DNA of 45,435 bases from JAENWH01 sp038248745 (lineage in GTDB: Bacteria; Bacillota; Clostridia; Peptostreptococcales; Anaerovoracaceae), in contig JBBRXC010000002.1 in the NCBI GenBank assembly GCA_038248745.1, forward strand, positions 1-45,435. The letters run 5' to 3'. Below the pieces are notes generated by a model that saw only the letters and a list, made by a program, of their open reading frames with translations, was not told where the DNA came from and did no database searches. A program made the position numbers and the translations under genes. Of the stretch, positions 16,954-25,232 are shown piece by piece. How positions within the stretch are numbered: position 1 is the stretch's first letter; the number at the start of each line of letters is the position of its first letter.

Positions 16954-17478
16954 ATGCAAATACTATTCTTGACAAGAAATGAAACTTTTTTACTAATTTT
17001 AGTATTATGGCCAATTATTCAAGCGGTGAATGCTTATATATGCCATAAAATAAAGGATGAAAAATTTTCTTTTGAATTATTTCCCTTTAAACCATTTCAA
17101 TGGGAAAAGCGAGGAACTGTCTACAATCAGTTCCTAAAAGTTCATTGTTGGAAAAAGTATTTGCCAGATGGCGCGGCTTTCGTAAAGGGCGAATTGAAAA
17201 TGAGACATCTTGATTTTTCCTCAGATCAGAATATAGTGAGATTCCTTACTGCATCCTGTCGAGGTGAATCATCCCATTGGTTATCTATATTTTCATTTTG
17301 GGTATTTGGAATTTTTATACCGCCAATTGGGGTATTCTATATGTTTATTTACACCTTGACTGCAAATTTGCCCTGTATTATTGTTCAAAGATACAATCGC
17401 CCTAGGATTACAAAATTAATAGAAAACCAAAAAAATATACAGGAAAGAATTCCAAATAAAAAGCAAAGGTGGATATAA
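16954..17478 (+). CDS. CrtO-like glycosyl-lipid acyltransferase
   Basis: This 174-residue membrane protein has about three hydrophobic segments. The segment FQWEKRGTVYNQFLKVHCWK, the tract LPDGAAF and the C-terminal TANLPCIIVQRYNRPRI closely resemble CrtO (glycosyl-4,4'-diaponeurosporenoate acyltransferase) of S. aureus, whose end reads ANVPIIIVQRYNRPRL as I recall it. A His (SSHWLS) aligns with a conserved EL/IHW-like position. The start is ATG 16954 behind AAGGCGG; the upstream GTG frame overlaps the previous gene and lacks an SD. Its stop overlaps the next ATG, which couples it to the zinc exporter. Confidence 0.8.
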   Translation: MQILFLTRNETFLLILVLWPIIQAVNAYICHKIKDEKFSFELFPFKPFQWEKRGTVYNQFLKVHCWKKYLPDGAAFVKGELKMRHLDFSSDQNIVRFLTASCRGESSHWLSIFSFWVFGIFIPPIGVFYMFIYTLTANLPCIIVQRYNRPRITKLIENQKNIQERIPNKKQRWI

Positions 17479-18446
17479 TGACAAAATTTAAAGAAGCTCA
17501 CGGTGGACAGGTTCATTGGGAACAGTCACATTCGGAACATAAACATGAACATGAGCATGAGCATATACATGACATAACTACTATGTCCGGCAAAAAAATA
17601 TTCTGGGTTACCTTACTGAATGCAACCATTACTGTGGCAGAAATTGTTGGTGGGATTTTATCTGGAAGTCTGGCTTTGCTCTCAGATGCCGTACATAACT
17701 TAAGCGATACGGTGGCAGTTGCCTTGTCGTATTTTGCTTACAGAATCTCTAAAAAACCTAAAAACCCAAAGAAAACCTATGGGTATAAAAGAGCGGAGAT
17801 TGTTACCGCCTTTATAAATTCGGCCGTGCTATTAGCTATTTCTATTGTATTGATCATTGAAGCCTTCAAAAGATGGCAGTCTCCTGAAAGTATTGATGGC
17901 ATGCTGATGATCATCGTAGCATTCATTGGGCTTGTTGCCAATTTAGTATCTGTTTTTCTGCTGGAAAAAGATTCTCATATCAGCTTGAATATAAAATCAA
18001 GTTACCTTCACCTTTTGGGTGATACAGTATCATCGGTGGGTGTATTACTAGGAGGAATAGCGATCAAACTTTGGTCTGTTGTATGGATTGATCCTTTGAT
18101 AACAATATTAATATCCGTATATATTTCAGTGGAAACCTGGAAAGTGTTAAAAAAGACCATTAATATATTAATGCAATCTTCAGCGGACTTGGATTATGAA
18201 TCGATGAAGAGAGACGTTGAAATAATTGACAAAGTTATAAATATCCACCATGTCCATTCTTGGATGACAAATGAAAAAACAATATATTTTGAAGCGCACA
18301 TCGAGATGGATGACATGCAATTATCAGAAGCAGGGAAAATTTATGATAAAATTGAACATTTGCTGAAAGAAAAATATGGGATCAGTCACATCACGATTCA
18401 GCAAGAAGTTGATAAATGTGATAATAAGAATTTTTTTAAAATATAA
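17478..18446 (+). CDS. CDF family zinc/cation efflux protein (CzcD/ZitB-like)
   Basis: This 322-residue cation diffusion facilitator has six membrane helices. A His-rich N-terminal tail (HSEHKHEHEHEHIHD) precedes them. The metal-site pairs are HxxxD in helix 2 (H73, D77 of SDAVHNLSD) and HLLGD in helix 5. The C-terminal cytoplasmic domain contains HHVHSWM, a zinc-sensing motif. These residues favour Zn over Mn or Fe. The protein exchanges cytosolic metal for protons. The start is ATG 17478, overlapping the crtO-like stop (TAATG) with AAAGGTGG as SD; an upstream GTG is less likely. Confidence 0.92.
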   Translation: MTKFKEAHGGQVHWEQSHSEHKHEHEHEHIHDITTMSGKKIFWVTLLNATITVAEIVGGILSGSLALLSDAVHNLSDTVAVALSYFAYRISKKPKNPKKTYGYKRAEIVTAFINSAVLLAISIVLIIEAFKRWQSPESIDGMLMIIVAFIGLVANLVSVFLLEKDSHISLNIKSSYLHLLGDTVSSVGVLLGGIAIKLWSVVWIDPLITILISVYISVETWKVLKKTINILMQSSADLDYESMKRDVEIIDKVINIHHVHSWMTNEKTIYFEAHIEMDDMQLSEAGKIYDKIEHLLKEKYGISHITIQQEVDKCDNKNFFKI

Positions 18447-18495
18447 CATTAATGAAGAAAGGTTGAATTCATAAGGAAGCTGGGGTATTAAAGTT

Positions 18496-19881
18496 ATGAA
18501 AAAAATGGATTTTGAAATAGCAATATTAGGAGGAGGCCCTGCCGGTTACGTTGCAGCAGTAAGAGCATCCCAACTAGGTGCAACTGTCGCTTTGATAGAG
18601 GAAAAGGAAATAGGTGGCGTGTGCTTAAACAGAGGGTGCATCCCCACAAAGGCACTCCTTAAAACTGGAGAAACAGCTCAGGTTATTAAGAACTCAAAAC
18701 AATATGGTGTAGAAAGCAGTATTCAAAGTATTCATTGGGATGTTGCGGTAGATCGTAAAAACCGTATTGTAAAAAATCTAAGTATGGGACTAGAACAAAT
18801 GCTGCAAGATAAAGGCGTAACCATCATAAAAGGTAGAGGCATCGTTGAAAATAAAAACAGACTAATCGTCAGAATTGAAGATAAATCTGTTGAAGTGAAT
18901 TGTAATAAACTGATTCTGGCGACAGGCGCAAAGCCTATGTTGCCGAATATGAAGGGGATTGAGATAGAAGGGGTCATCACAAGCAATGAGGCAATCGATA
19001 TGAAGGATTTGCCAAGTAGTATGATGATTGTTGGTGGGGGAGTCATTGGTCTTGAGTTTGCTTCAATGTTGAATTCATTGGGCGTGAAAATTACTGTTAT
19101 TGAGCTTCAAGACAGAATCCTTCCAACTGAGGATATAGAAATGGCAGCAGAGTTATCGAAAATTATGAAACGACAAGGGATTACCTTTAAACTTTCTGCA
19201 ACACTGAACAAGATGGAAAAAACAGCGGAGGGCATTGATGCAACTTATACAGTTGGTGATAAAGTAAACGTTCTAGCTTGCGAAAAAGTGTTAATAGCAG
19301 TAGGCCGAAAATTGAATTCAGATATATTTGATAATTTGTCTGTAGAAATTAAAAATGGCATGGTTTTAGTAAATGATAGCATGGAAACAAATATAAAGGG
19401 AGTTTTCGCAGCGGGTGACATTACAGGAGGAAAACTTGTTGCCCATTTGGCATTTATGGAGGGTAAAACTGCCGCTGAAAATGCATTGGGAATTCATTCC
19501 AAAGTAAATTATAATGCCGTTCCAACCTGTGTTTACACAAATCCTGAAATGGCGTCTGTTGGGTGGACTGAGCAGGCGGCACGACAGGCAGGAATAGACG
19601 TAAAGGTCGGCAGATTCAATTTCAGGAGTAATGGACGGGCATTAACATTAGGGGAGCGTGAAGGCTTCGTAAAGATTGTTGTGGATCAGGACAATACAAT
19701 AATCGGTGGTCAAATACTGGGGGTTAATTCTTCAGAGCTAATTTCAGAGATTACATTAGCAATCACATTAAAGGCAAAAGCAGACATATTGGCAAATATG
19801 ATTCATCCACATCCGGGTTTAAATGAGGCCATATGGGAGGCTTGTTTAGATGCGACCGGTTTCCCCATGCATAAGTTATAA
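18496..19881 (+). CDS. lpdA: dihydrolipoamide dehydrogenase (E3)
   Basis: This 461-residue FAD disulfide oxidoreductase reoxidises dihydrolipoyl groups of 2-oxoacid dehydrogenase or glycine cleavage complexes with NAD+. It has the FAD site LGGGPAGYVAA, redox cysteines C43 and C48 (GVCLNRGCIPTK), the NAD site VGGGVIGLEFAS and the catalytic HPHPGLNEAIWEA. All key residues are intact and there is no N-terminal lipoyl domain. It lies 49 bp after the CDF gene and 36 bp before a lipoate ligase. No E1, E2 or gcv genes are in the window. Confidence 0.93.
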   Translation: MKKMDFEIAILGGGPAGYVAAVRASQLGATVALIEEKEIGGVCLNRGCIPTKALLKTGETAQVIKNSKQYGVESSIQSIHWDVAVDRKNRIVKNLSMGLEQMLQDKGVTIIKGRGIVENKNRLIVRIEDKSVEVNCNKLILATGAKPMLPNMKGIEIEGVITSNEAIDMKDLPSSMMIVGGGVIGLEFASMLNSLGVKITVIELQDRILPTEDIEMAAELSKIMKRQGITFKLSATLNKMEKTAEGIDATYTVGDKVNVLACEKVLIAVGRKLNSDIFDNLSVEIKNGMVLVNDSMETNIKGVFAAGDITGGKLVAHLAFMEGKTAAENALGIHSKVNYNAVPTCVYTNPEMASVGWTEQAARQAGIDVKVGRFNFRSNGRALTLGEREGFVKIVVDQDNTIIGGQILGVNSSELISEITLAITLKAKADILANMIHPHPGLNEAIWEACLDATGFPMHKL

Positions 19882-19917
19882 AAATTCATAAATTGGATAT
19901 AAAGTTTAAAACATAGT

Positions 19918-20943
19918 TTGAGCAAAGTGAGGTATTCATTGATAAATGTAATTAATAATTCGAAAGACGCCTATTTTAATCTAGCCCTAGAAGAATACTT
20001 TTTGAAAATTAAAGATTTAAACGAAGATCTATTAATTCTTTGGCAAAACGAGCCAACAATTGTGATTGGAAAGAATCAAAACGCTTATGAAGAACTGAAT
20101 GTTGATTTTGTTGAAGAGAACCATATCAAGGTGGTCAGGCGAATGTCTGGTGGCGGAGCAGTATACCACGATTTAGGAAACCTCAATTTTACAATCATAA
20201 AAAAAGAGGGGAATTTATATAAGAATGATTTCCGTTTTTTTGCTTTGCCGGTTGTTTCTTGTCTTGAAAAATTTGGCGTTGCGGCTACTTTTAGTGGAAG
20301 AAACGATATATTAATCGACAATAAAAAGTTTTCGGGTAATGCTCAATATTTTTACAAAAATAAAGTGCTTCATCACGGCACCTTATTGTTTTCTTCTGAT
20401 TTGTCAATCTTGGCAAAAGCATTACATGTTAAAGAAGAAAAACTGCAATCGAAAGGGATTAAGTCAGTAAAAAGTAGAGTTACAAATATATATGATTATT
20501 TAAATAAGGGGATTTCTTTAAATGATTTCCAGGAGAGTTTGACGTTAAGTATGTTTGAAGAAACTGGAGAATCAATAAATAATTACATACTAACTGATGA
20601 TGATGTTTCACAGATCACAATACTAAAAAACAATAAATATGCTACATGGGAATGGAATTTTGGAGAGTCTCCAAAAATGAACTATCAAAAAGAAATTAGA
20701 TTTAATGCTGGCAGTGTGACACTGTCAATGGAAATTAATAATGGTTTCATCGAAAAAATCAGATTGTGTGGAGATTTCTTTGAAGCAAAACCTGTCAACG
20801 AATTAGAAGAAATCTTTAGGAATAAAAAATATGAGAAAAAAGAGATTGAAATATTGTTGTATCCTATAAATATATCGGATTATATCCATTTATTAAGCAA
20901 TGACGATTTTATGAAGTTGATTTTTAGTAATGAAGAATTATAG
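19918..20943 (+). CDS. lplA: lipoate-protein ligase A family
   Basis: This 341-residue ligase has the LplA signature RRMSGGGAVYHDLGNLNFT, the catalytic lysine in DNKKFSGNAQ and the substrate loop HHGTLLF. A C-terminal accessory domain (WEWNFGESP, then a beta-rich region) marks a two-domain, self-sufficient ligase that makes lipoyl-AMP and loads it on lipoyl domains. A TTG start is assigned because it gives the expected N-terminus; the SD is poor and GTG 19927 is an alternative. Pairing with lpdA points to lipoate metabolism. Confidence 0.92.
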   Translation: MSKVRYSLINVINNSKDAYFNLALEEYFLKIKDLNEDLLILWQNEPTIVIGKNQNAYEELNVDFVEENHIKVVRRMSGGGAVYHDLGNLNFTIIKKEGNLYKNDFRFFALPVVSCLEKFGVAATFSGRNDILIDNKKFSGNAQYFYKNKVLHHGTLLFSSDLSILAKALHVKEEKLQSKGIKSVKSRVTNIYDYLNKGISLNDFQESLTLSMFEETGESINNYILTDDDVSQITILKNNKYATWEWNFGESPKMNYQKEIRFNAGSVTLSMEINNGFIEKIRLCGDFFEAKPVNELEEIFRNKKYEKKEIEILLYPINISDYIHLLSNDDFMKLIFSNEEL

Positions 20944-20995
20944 TGTACAAGAGATTGATACATAAACAGCCTCGCTCGGTAAAGATAAAAAAATA

Positions 20996-21024
20996 TTGAC
21001 AAAAAGTTTGAATTGGTGTATTTT
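20996..21024 (+). promoter_or_regulatory. sigma-A promoter of the LacI-controlled operon
   Basis: Consensus TTGACA (20996-21001), a 17-bp spacer and TATTTT (21019-21024) with TG just before the -10. It drives the operon that begins at 21145. Confidence 0.7.
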
Positions 21025-21090
21025 CATCTTAAGAGAAGATGGTCAGTTATTGAAAATAATCAGTAATAGAAAGGCCTATATTTTTGTATT

Positions 21091-21114
21091 AGTTATGAAA
21101 ACGTTTTCATAACT
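21091..21114. promoter_or_regulatory. LacI-family operator (perfect 24-bp palindrome)
   Basis: AGTTATGAAAAC and its exact reverse complement meet at a central CG, the hallmark of LacI/CcpA-type operators. It sits about 60 bp downstream of the likely start site and 30 bp before the first ATG, so repression would be by roadblock. The LacI gene within the same operon is the obvious ligand. Confidence 0.8.
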
Positions 21115-21144
21115 AAAGATGTATTTTCTATGGAGGACAGGGTT

Positions 21145-22104
21145 ATGAATATATGTTTTCTAAACGTTGGATACGGTGAATCAATCGTAATTAATAACCC
21201 TGGGTTTTGTATGGTAGTGGATGGCGGTTCAAACCGACCTCTGGTGTATCAAGATAAAAGTACAATTAAACTGACAGATTTCCTTAGAAAATCAGGAATT
21301 GAGAAGATTGATTTAATGGTATCAACTCATTTGCATGATGACCACATTGGCGGATTAATTGAAGCGGTTAAAGAATTCCCTGTAAAAGAAATTTGGTTTA
21401 ATATGATACCTGAAGATTTTGATCTTATTAATCTTGAAGAAAAAAAACAACTGCTGGATAAAAATAATTATAAAAAAGTATACCTGGATGGGATTTGTCA
21501 ATTAGAACAGTTGATTAAAATAATAAAAGAGAAAAATATTCCGATGAAAGAAGTATGTTTAGAAGATGGTGAAGTTGAAGCAGGCGGGCTTACAATAACA
21601 CCTTTAGGAATGAATGTGATTGAAAGAAATATAGCAAAAATTGAATTTGAAAAAATGCTTGGTTTTAAAGAAGAAAAATTCTTGAAAGCATATTTGGAAA
21701 ATGACAGCCTTTGTAATGCTACAAGCTTAGCTCTTCATATCAGAGAAGGAAGAAAAGGAATTTTACTGACGGCTGACAAAATATTTGACTGGAAATTGCT
21801 TTCAGATAGATTTAATTTAAAAGCAAATGTTTTAAAATTAGCGCACCATGGTCAACTTGATGGTATGCCGGAAAGCATGCTTTTCGCTGCAGATCCAGAA
21901 GTGATTGTCATATGTTCTGATAGAAATCGAAAATATAACAGTGCAAATCCGGAAATTATTCAACGTGCTGAAGAATATCTGAGTCAAAAAAAATGTTCTG
22001 GAAATATTTATATCACTGGCAGCCTCACTATTAGTCATGACCATGGAGACAGTGCAATCTGTATTGCCATGGATGAAAAAGGTACTGAAATAGTAAGTAT
22101 CTAA
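21145..22104 (+). CDS. ComEC-like metallo-beta-lactamase-fold hydrolase
   Basis: This 319-residue soluble protein opens with ICFLNVGYGESIVI and VVDGGSN, like the C-terminal MBL domain of ComEC/Rec2. The metal motif is THLHDDHIGG (HxHxDH), with further ligands around LTADK and LAHHGQLDG. There is no signal peptide, so it acts in the cytoplasm. The substrate is unknown; phosphodiesters or lactones are plausible for the fold. It is the first gene of a sugar-transport operon, which suggests it acts on the imported compound. The start is ATG 21145, as GGAGG lies 8 nt upstream; the ATG at 21130 overlaps that SD. Confidence 0.82.
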   Translation: MNICFLNVGYGESIVINNPGFCMVVDGGSNRPLVYQDKSTIKLTDFLRKSGIEKIDLMVSTHLHDDHIGGLIEAVKEFPVKEIWFNMIPEDFDLINLEEKKQLLDKNNYKKVYLDGICQLEQLIKIIKEKNIPMKEVCLEDGEVEAGGLTITPLGMNVIERNIAKIEFEKMLGFKEEKFLKAYLENDSLCNATSLALHIREGRKGILLTADKIFDWKLLSDRFNLKANVLKLAHHGQLDGMPESMLFAADPEVIVICSDRNRKYNSANPEIIQRAEEYLSQKKCSGNIYITGSLTISHDHGDSAICIAMDEKGTEIVSI

Positions 22105-22129
22105 TGTTGTATATTTAGGAGATAGACAC

Positions 22130-22966
22130 ATGAAACAGACATTAAATAAAAGAATACTGAAATACATACTAATTGCATTTCTTTTAGCTTGGACACTTTT
22201 TCCAATTTACTGGATGTTTTCTCTCGCTATAAGAAACGGAAGCGAGTTAACAGGAACTTTGGCGCTATTTCCAAAATCCTTTTCTTTTGAACATTTTGTT
22301 GATTTGTTTGTAAAAAAAGGATTCGGGAATGCTATAAAAAATAGTCTGATTGTCACGTGTGTTTCTTTGACTTTTTCTCTTGCGTTTGGTCTTTGTTGTG
22401 CATATATCCTTGCGAGAGCAAGGTTCAAGTTTAAATTGAAAGGTCCTATGCTTTTTTGGGCTTTATTACTTCGTGTTCTTCCTCCAATAGCTTTTGCTCT
22501 TCCTCTATACATTATGATGAATGATATTGGTATTCTTTCTACAAAAATTCCCTTGATTTTGTCTCATATGTTAATCAATATCCCATTTATAGTATGGTTT
22601 ATGATTACTTTCTTTGAAACTTTGCCTCTGGAGGTTGAAGAAAGTGCCGCGGTAGATGGCGCCTCTGAAAATCAGTTGTTTACCCGTATTGTTCTTCCGC
22701 AGGTTTTGCCAGGAATTACTGCTGTTGGAATTTTATCTTTCATGACATCTTGGAATGAATATTTGTATGGGGTTATATTTGTACAGAGCCCTTCACAGTT
22801 TACAATTCCCCTTACTCTTGCCACGTTAAATAGTGAGCAAGAACTTTCTCAATGGGGCAATATTGCTGCTGGTGGAGTTCTTTCTCTTATACCAATCGTC
22901 ATTTTTGTAATTATTGCTCAAAACTTTTTGATTGCTGGACTTTCAAATGGGGCTGTAAAGGAATAA
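22130..22966 (+). CDS. sugar ABC transporter permease, MalG/UgpE family
   Basis: This 278-residue protein has six predicted membrane helices. Its cytoplasmic EAA loop (EESAAVDGASENQLFTRIVLPQVLPGI) docks the ATPase. SWNEYLYGVIF and the end AQNFLIAGLSNGAVKE are typical of the MalG branch. It is 25 bp after the hydrolase and before, not after, the binding protein, unlike the common binding protein-MalF-MalG order. Confidence 0.93.
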   Translation: MKQTLNKRILKYILIAFLLAWTLFPIYWMFSLAIRNGSELTGTLALFPKSFSFEHFVDLFVKKGFGNAIKNSLIVTCVSLTFSLAFGLCCAYILARARFKFKLKGPMLFWALLLRVLPPIAFALPLYIMMNDIGILSTKIPLILSHMLINIPFIVWFMITFFETLPLEVEESAAVDGASENQLFTRIVLPQVLPGITAVGILSFMTSWNEYLYGVIFVQSPSQFTIPLTLATLNSEQELSQWGNIAAGGVLSLIPIVIFVIIAQNFLIAGLSNGAVKE

Positions 22967-23017
22967 TGCGCTAAGCGTTATATATATGTATTATATTAAA
23001 AAGAGGAGGGTGAAGAA

Positions 23018-24250
23018 ATGAAAAAAACATTAGCTTTAGTTCTTGTATTATCTTTGGTTCTTGCAAGTTTTGCAGGCTGCGGCGGCGGTGGTGCAGCAGC
23101 ACCTGAAGGCCCCGTAAAACTGGTTATTGCAGCGCGTGGTGGTTCACATGTTGATGTTATTGAAGCTGTAAAAGCTCAATTTGAACAAGACAACAACTGT
23201 ACCATTGAAGTCCTTGGGCTTGAAGCCGCTGATTTAAAACAAAAAGTATCTCTTGATTCAAAAAATGAAATGGGTTCTTATGATATTATGATGATTGATG
23301 ACCCATGGATGCCTGAATATGCGCAGGCAGGTATGATGCTTAATCTTACAGAAGCCGGATATACAGATGATGCTGATTTTGTTGAAGCTTCAGCAAAAAT
23401 CGGTAAAGAACCTTATGGAACTGGCGATACTTATGCATTGCCGTTTGCCGGAAATGTAACTTTGCTATTTTATAATCAGACGGTACTTGATTCCGTAAAT
23501 GCTGAGGTTCCAGATAACTGGGCTGATGTATTGAAAATTGCAAAATCTGTCAATGGAAAAGATGGAAAAATTGGATATGTTATTCGTGGTCAGCAAGGGA
23601 ACCCTATTGTTGGAGATTTCCTTCCAATTCTTTGGGCATATGGCGGCGATATATTTGATTCAAATTGGGGAGTAACAGTTGATTCACAACAGGCTAAAGA
23701 CGCATTGAATTACTACAAAGAATTATTAGCCAATGGCGCAAACTATGAAAAAAATGACATCGTTTCATCAGTTTCAGATGGAAAAGCAGCAATGAGCCTT
23801 GGATGGCCAAGCTGGTATATTGTTGAAGGCGCTTCAACCGCAGGATATGCCCGTATCCCTGGAAAAATGGATGCTTCCTCGAAGGATAACGCTTCTGGCG
23901 TAATAGGAAACTGGATGATGGCAGTAACCGCAAATTCTCAAAATCCTGAACTTGCTGTAAAACTATTGGAATACCTAACATCAGCTGAAACACAAATGGC
24001 TGCCGCAAGTTCTGGCGCTGTTCCTACAAGAACCAGTGTATTTACAGACAGTGAACTTTCAGCCATGTATCCGTTCTATGCAACGTTACTTGATGCAACA
24101 GAACAATCTCGTGTTCGTCCAAGAACGCCATTATGGAGTGAAATTGAAAATGTGTTTGGTATTGAGTTATCAAATGCAATTTCAGGGACAAAAACAGTAG
24201 ACCAGGCACTAGCAGATTCAAAGGTTGCCATTGAAGGCATGATGAAATAA
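23018..24250 (+). CDS. sugar ABC transporter substrate-binding lipoprotein
   Basis: This 410-residue extracellular lipoprotein has a signal peptide MKKTLALVLVLSLVLASFAGC with the lipidated Cys at 21, then a GGGGAAAPEG linker. The rest is a family 1 (MalE/UgpB-type) binding fold (IEAVKAQFEQDNN; WGGDIFDSNWG; DGKAAMSLGWPSWY). Strong SD (AGAGGAGGGTG) and a downstream hairpin suggest high expression. Ligand cannot be read from sequence; the neighbouring PfkB kinase suggests a small sugar or nucleoside-like compound. Confidence 0.93.
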   Translation: MKKTLALVLVLSLVLASFAGCGGGGAAAPEGPVKLVIAARGGSHVDVIEAVKAQFEQDNNCTIEVLGLEAADLKQKVSLDSKNEMGSYDIMMIDDPWMPEYAQAGMMLNLTEAGYTDDADFVEASAKIGKEPYGTGDTYALPFAGNVTLLFYNQTVLDSVNAEVPDNWADVLKIAKSVNGKDGKIGYVIRGQQGNPIVGDFLPILWAYGGDIFDSNWGVTVDSQQAKDALNYYKELLANGANYEKNDIVSSVSDGKAAMSLGWPSWYIVEGASTAGYARIPGKMDASSKDNASGVIGNWMMAVTANSQNPELAVKLLEYLTSAETQMAAASSGAVPTRTSVFTDSELSAMYPFYATLLDATEQSRVRPRTPLWSEIENVFGIELSNAISGTKTVDQALADSKVAIEGMMK

Positions 24251-24266
24251 AATATACAGGCCAATA

Positions 24267-24300
24267 CGGGTGGTTATGATTAATAACTCATAGCCACCTG
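24267..24300 (+). other. mRNA-stabilising hairpin between binding protein and permease genes
   Basis: GGTGGTTATGA (24269-24279) pairs with TCATAGCCACC (24288-24298), with one G-U pair and further outer pairs. There is no T-run, so it is probably a processing or 3'-end protection hairpin that raises binding-protein mRNA over the downstream genes. Confidence 0.55.
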
Positions 24301-24338
24301 ATATATGGTTTGAATATGTGTTTTATGAGGTAGAGAGA

Positions 24339-25214
24339 ATGAAGAATCACAATACGATGTACGCCTATATAATGAGTTCACCTACCATGCTGATCCTGAC
24401 GGTTTTGAGCATATTTCCTTTATGCTTTGTCATCTGGTACAGTATGACGGATTATTATTACCTGGCCACATCACCTGCAAAATTTATTGGTCTTGAGAAT
24501 TATTTTAAAATAATGGAAGACCCATATTTTCGACAGGCACTTTGGAATACTTTAAAATTCACTATTCTTGCTGTGATTTTTGAAGTAACGATAGGTCTTG
24601 GAATGGCTGTGCTAATTAATGGTGTGATTAGCAATCAAAAATTAATAAGAACAACAACTCTACTGCCAATGTTGTTACCACCAGTAACAGTTGCTTTAAT
24701 ATGGCAGATTATGCTCTCAAATAATTACGGATTATTGAATAACTTATTAGAAATTTTAGGAATTGCCCCAGTGAACTGGTTGTTGGATGTAAACACAGCT
24801 TTTTATGCAATTCTTGTGATAGACATATGGCAATATACCCCATTTGCTTTTCTTCTTTTATATGCGGCTCTGCAATCTATTCCAACAGGACAATATGAAG
24901 CCGCTGCAATAGATGGAGCAGGGTCTTGGAAACAATTTATTCATATTACAATTCCAAATATAACGACGAATATAATAATGGTTGTTCTGCTGAGAGTCAT
25001 TGATACCTTTAGATTGTTTGATAAAGTGAACATTCTTACAAAGGGTGGACCCTCCAATTCAACAGCAACTATTACCCAATATATATACCAATATGGCGTT
25101 AAGATGTTAAAAGTCGGTTACGGCTCTGCCGCATCAATAATAATGACCATACTTGTTCTATTTCTAGCTTATGGCTATATAAAACAAAACTTCAAAAGAA
25201 ATAGCATTAAATAG
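24339..25214 (+). CDS. sugar ABC transporter permease, MalF/UgpA family
   Basis: This 291-residue protein has six membrane helices and the EAA loop YEAAAIDGAGSWKQFIHITIPNI. VIDTFRLFDKVNILTKGGPSNST is the conserved MalF-branch segment. It pairs with the MalG-type permease at 22130. The start is ATG 24339 with GAGGT 7 nt upstream; the GTG at 24318 lies before the SD. It is 88 bp after the binding protein, across the hairpin. Confidence 0.92.
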   Translation: MKNHNTMYAYIMSSPTMLILTVLSIFPLCFVIWYSMTDYYYLATSPAKFIGLENYFKIMEDPYFRQALWNTLKFTILAVIFEVTIGLGMAVLINGVISNQKLIRTTTLLPMLLPPVTVALIWQIMLSNNYGLLNNLLEILGIAPVNWLLDVNTAFYAILVIDIWQYTPFAFLLLYAALQSIPTGQYEAAAIDGAGSWKQFIHITIPNITTNIIMVVLLRVIDTFRLFDKVNILTKGGPSNSTATITQYIYQYGVKMLKVGYGSAASIIMTILVLFLAYGYIKQNFKRNSIK

Positions 25215-25232
25215 TTTAAGGAAGGGGAAGAA

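Noticed and set aside
13971..17478. A complete carotenoid biosynthesis cluster
   Set aside because: No crtM/crtB-type synthase and only one desaturase-like gene are present, so making a carotenoid cannot be claimed.
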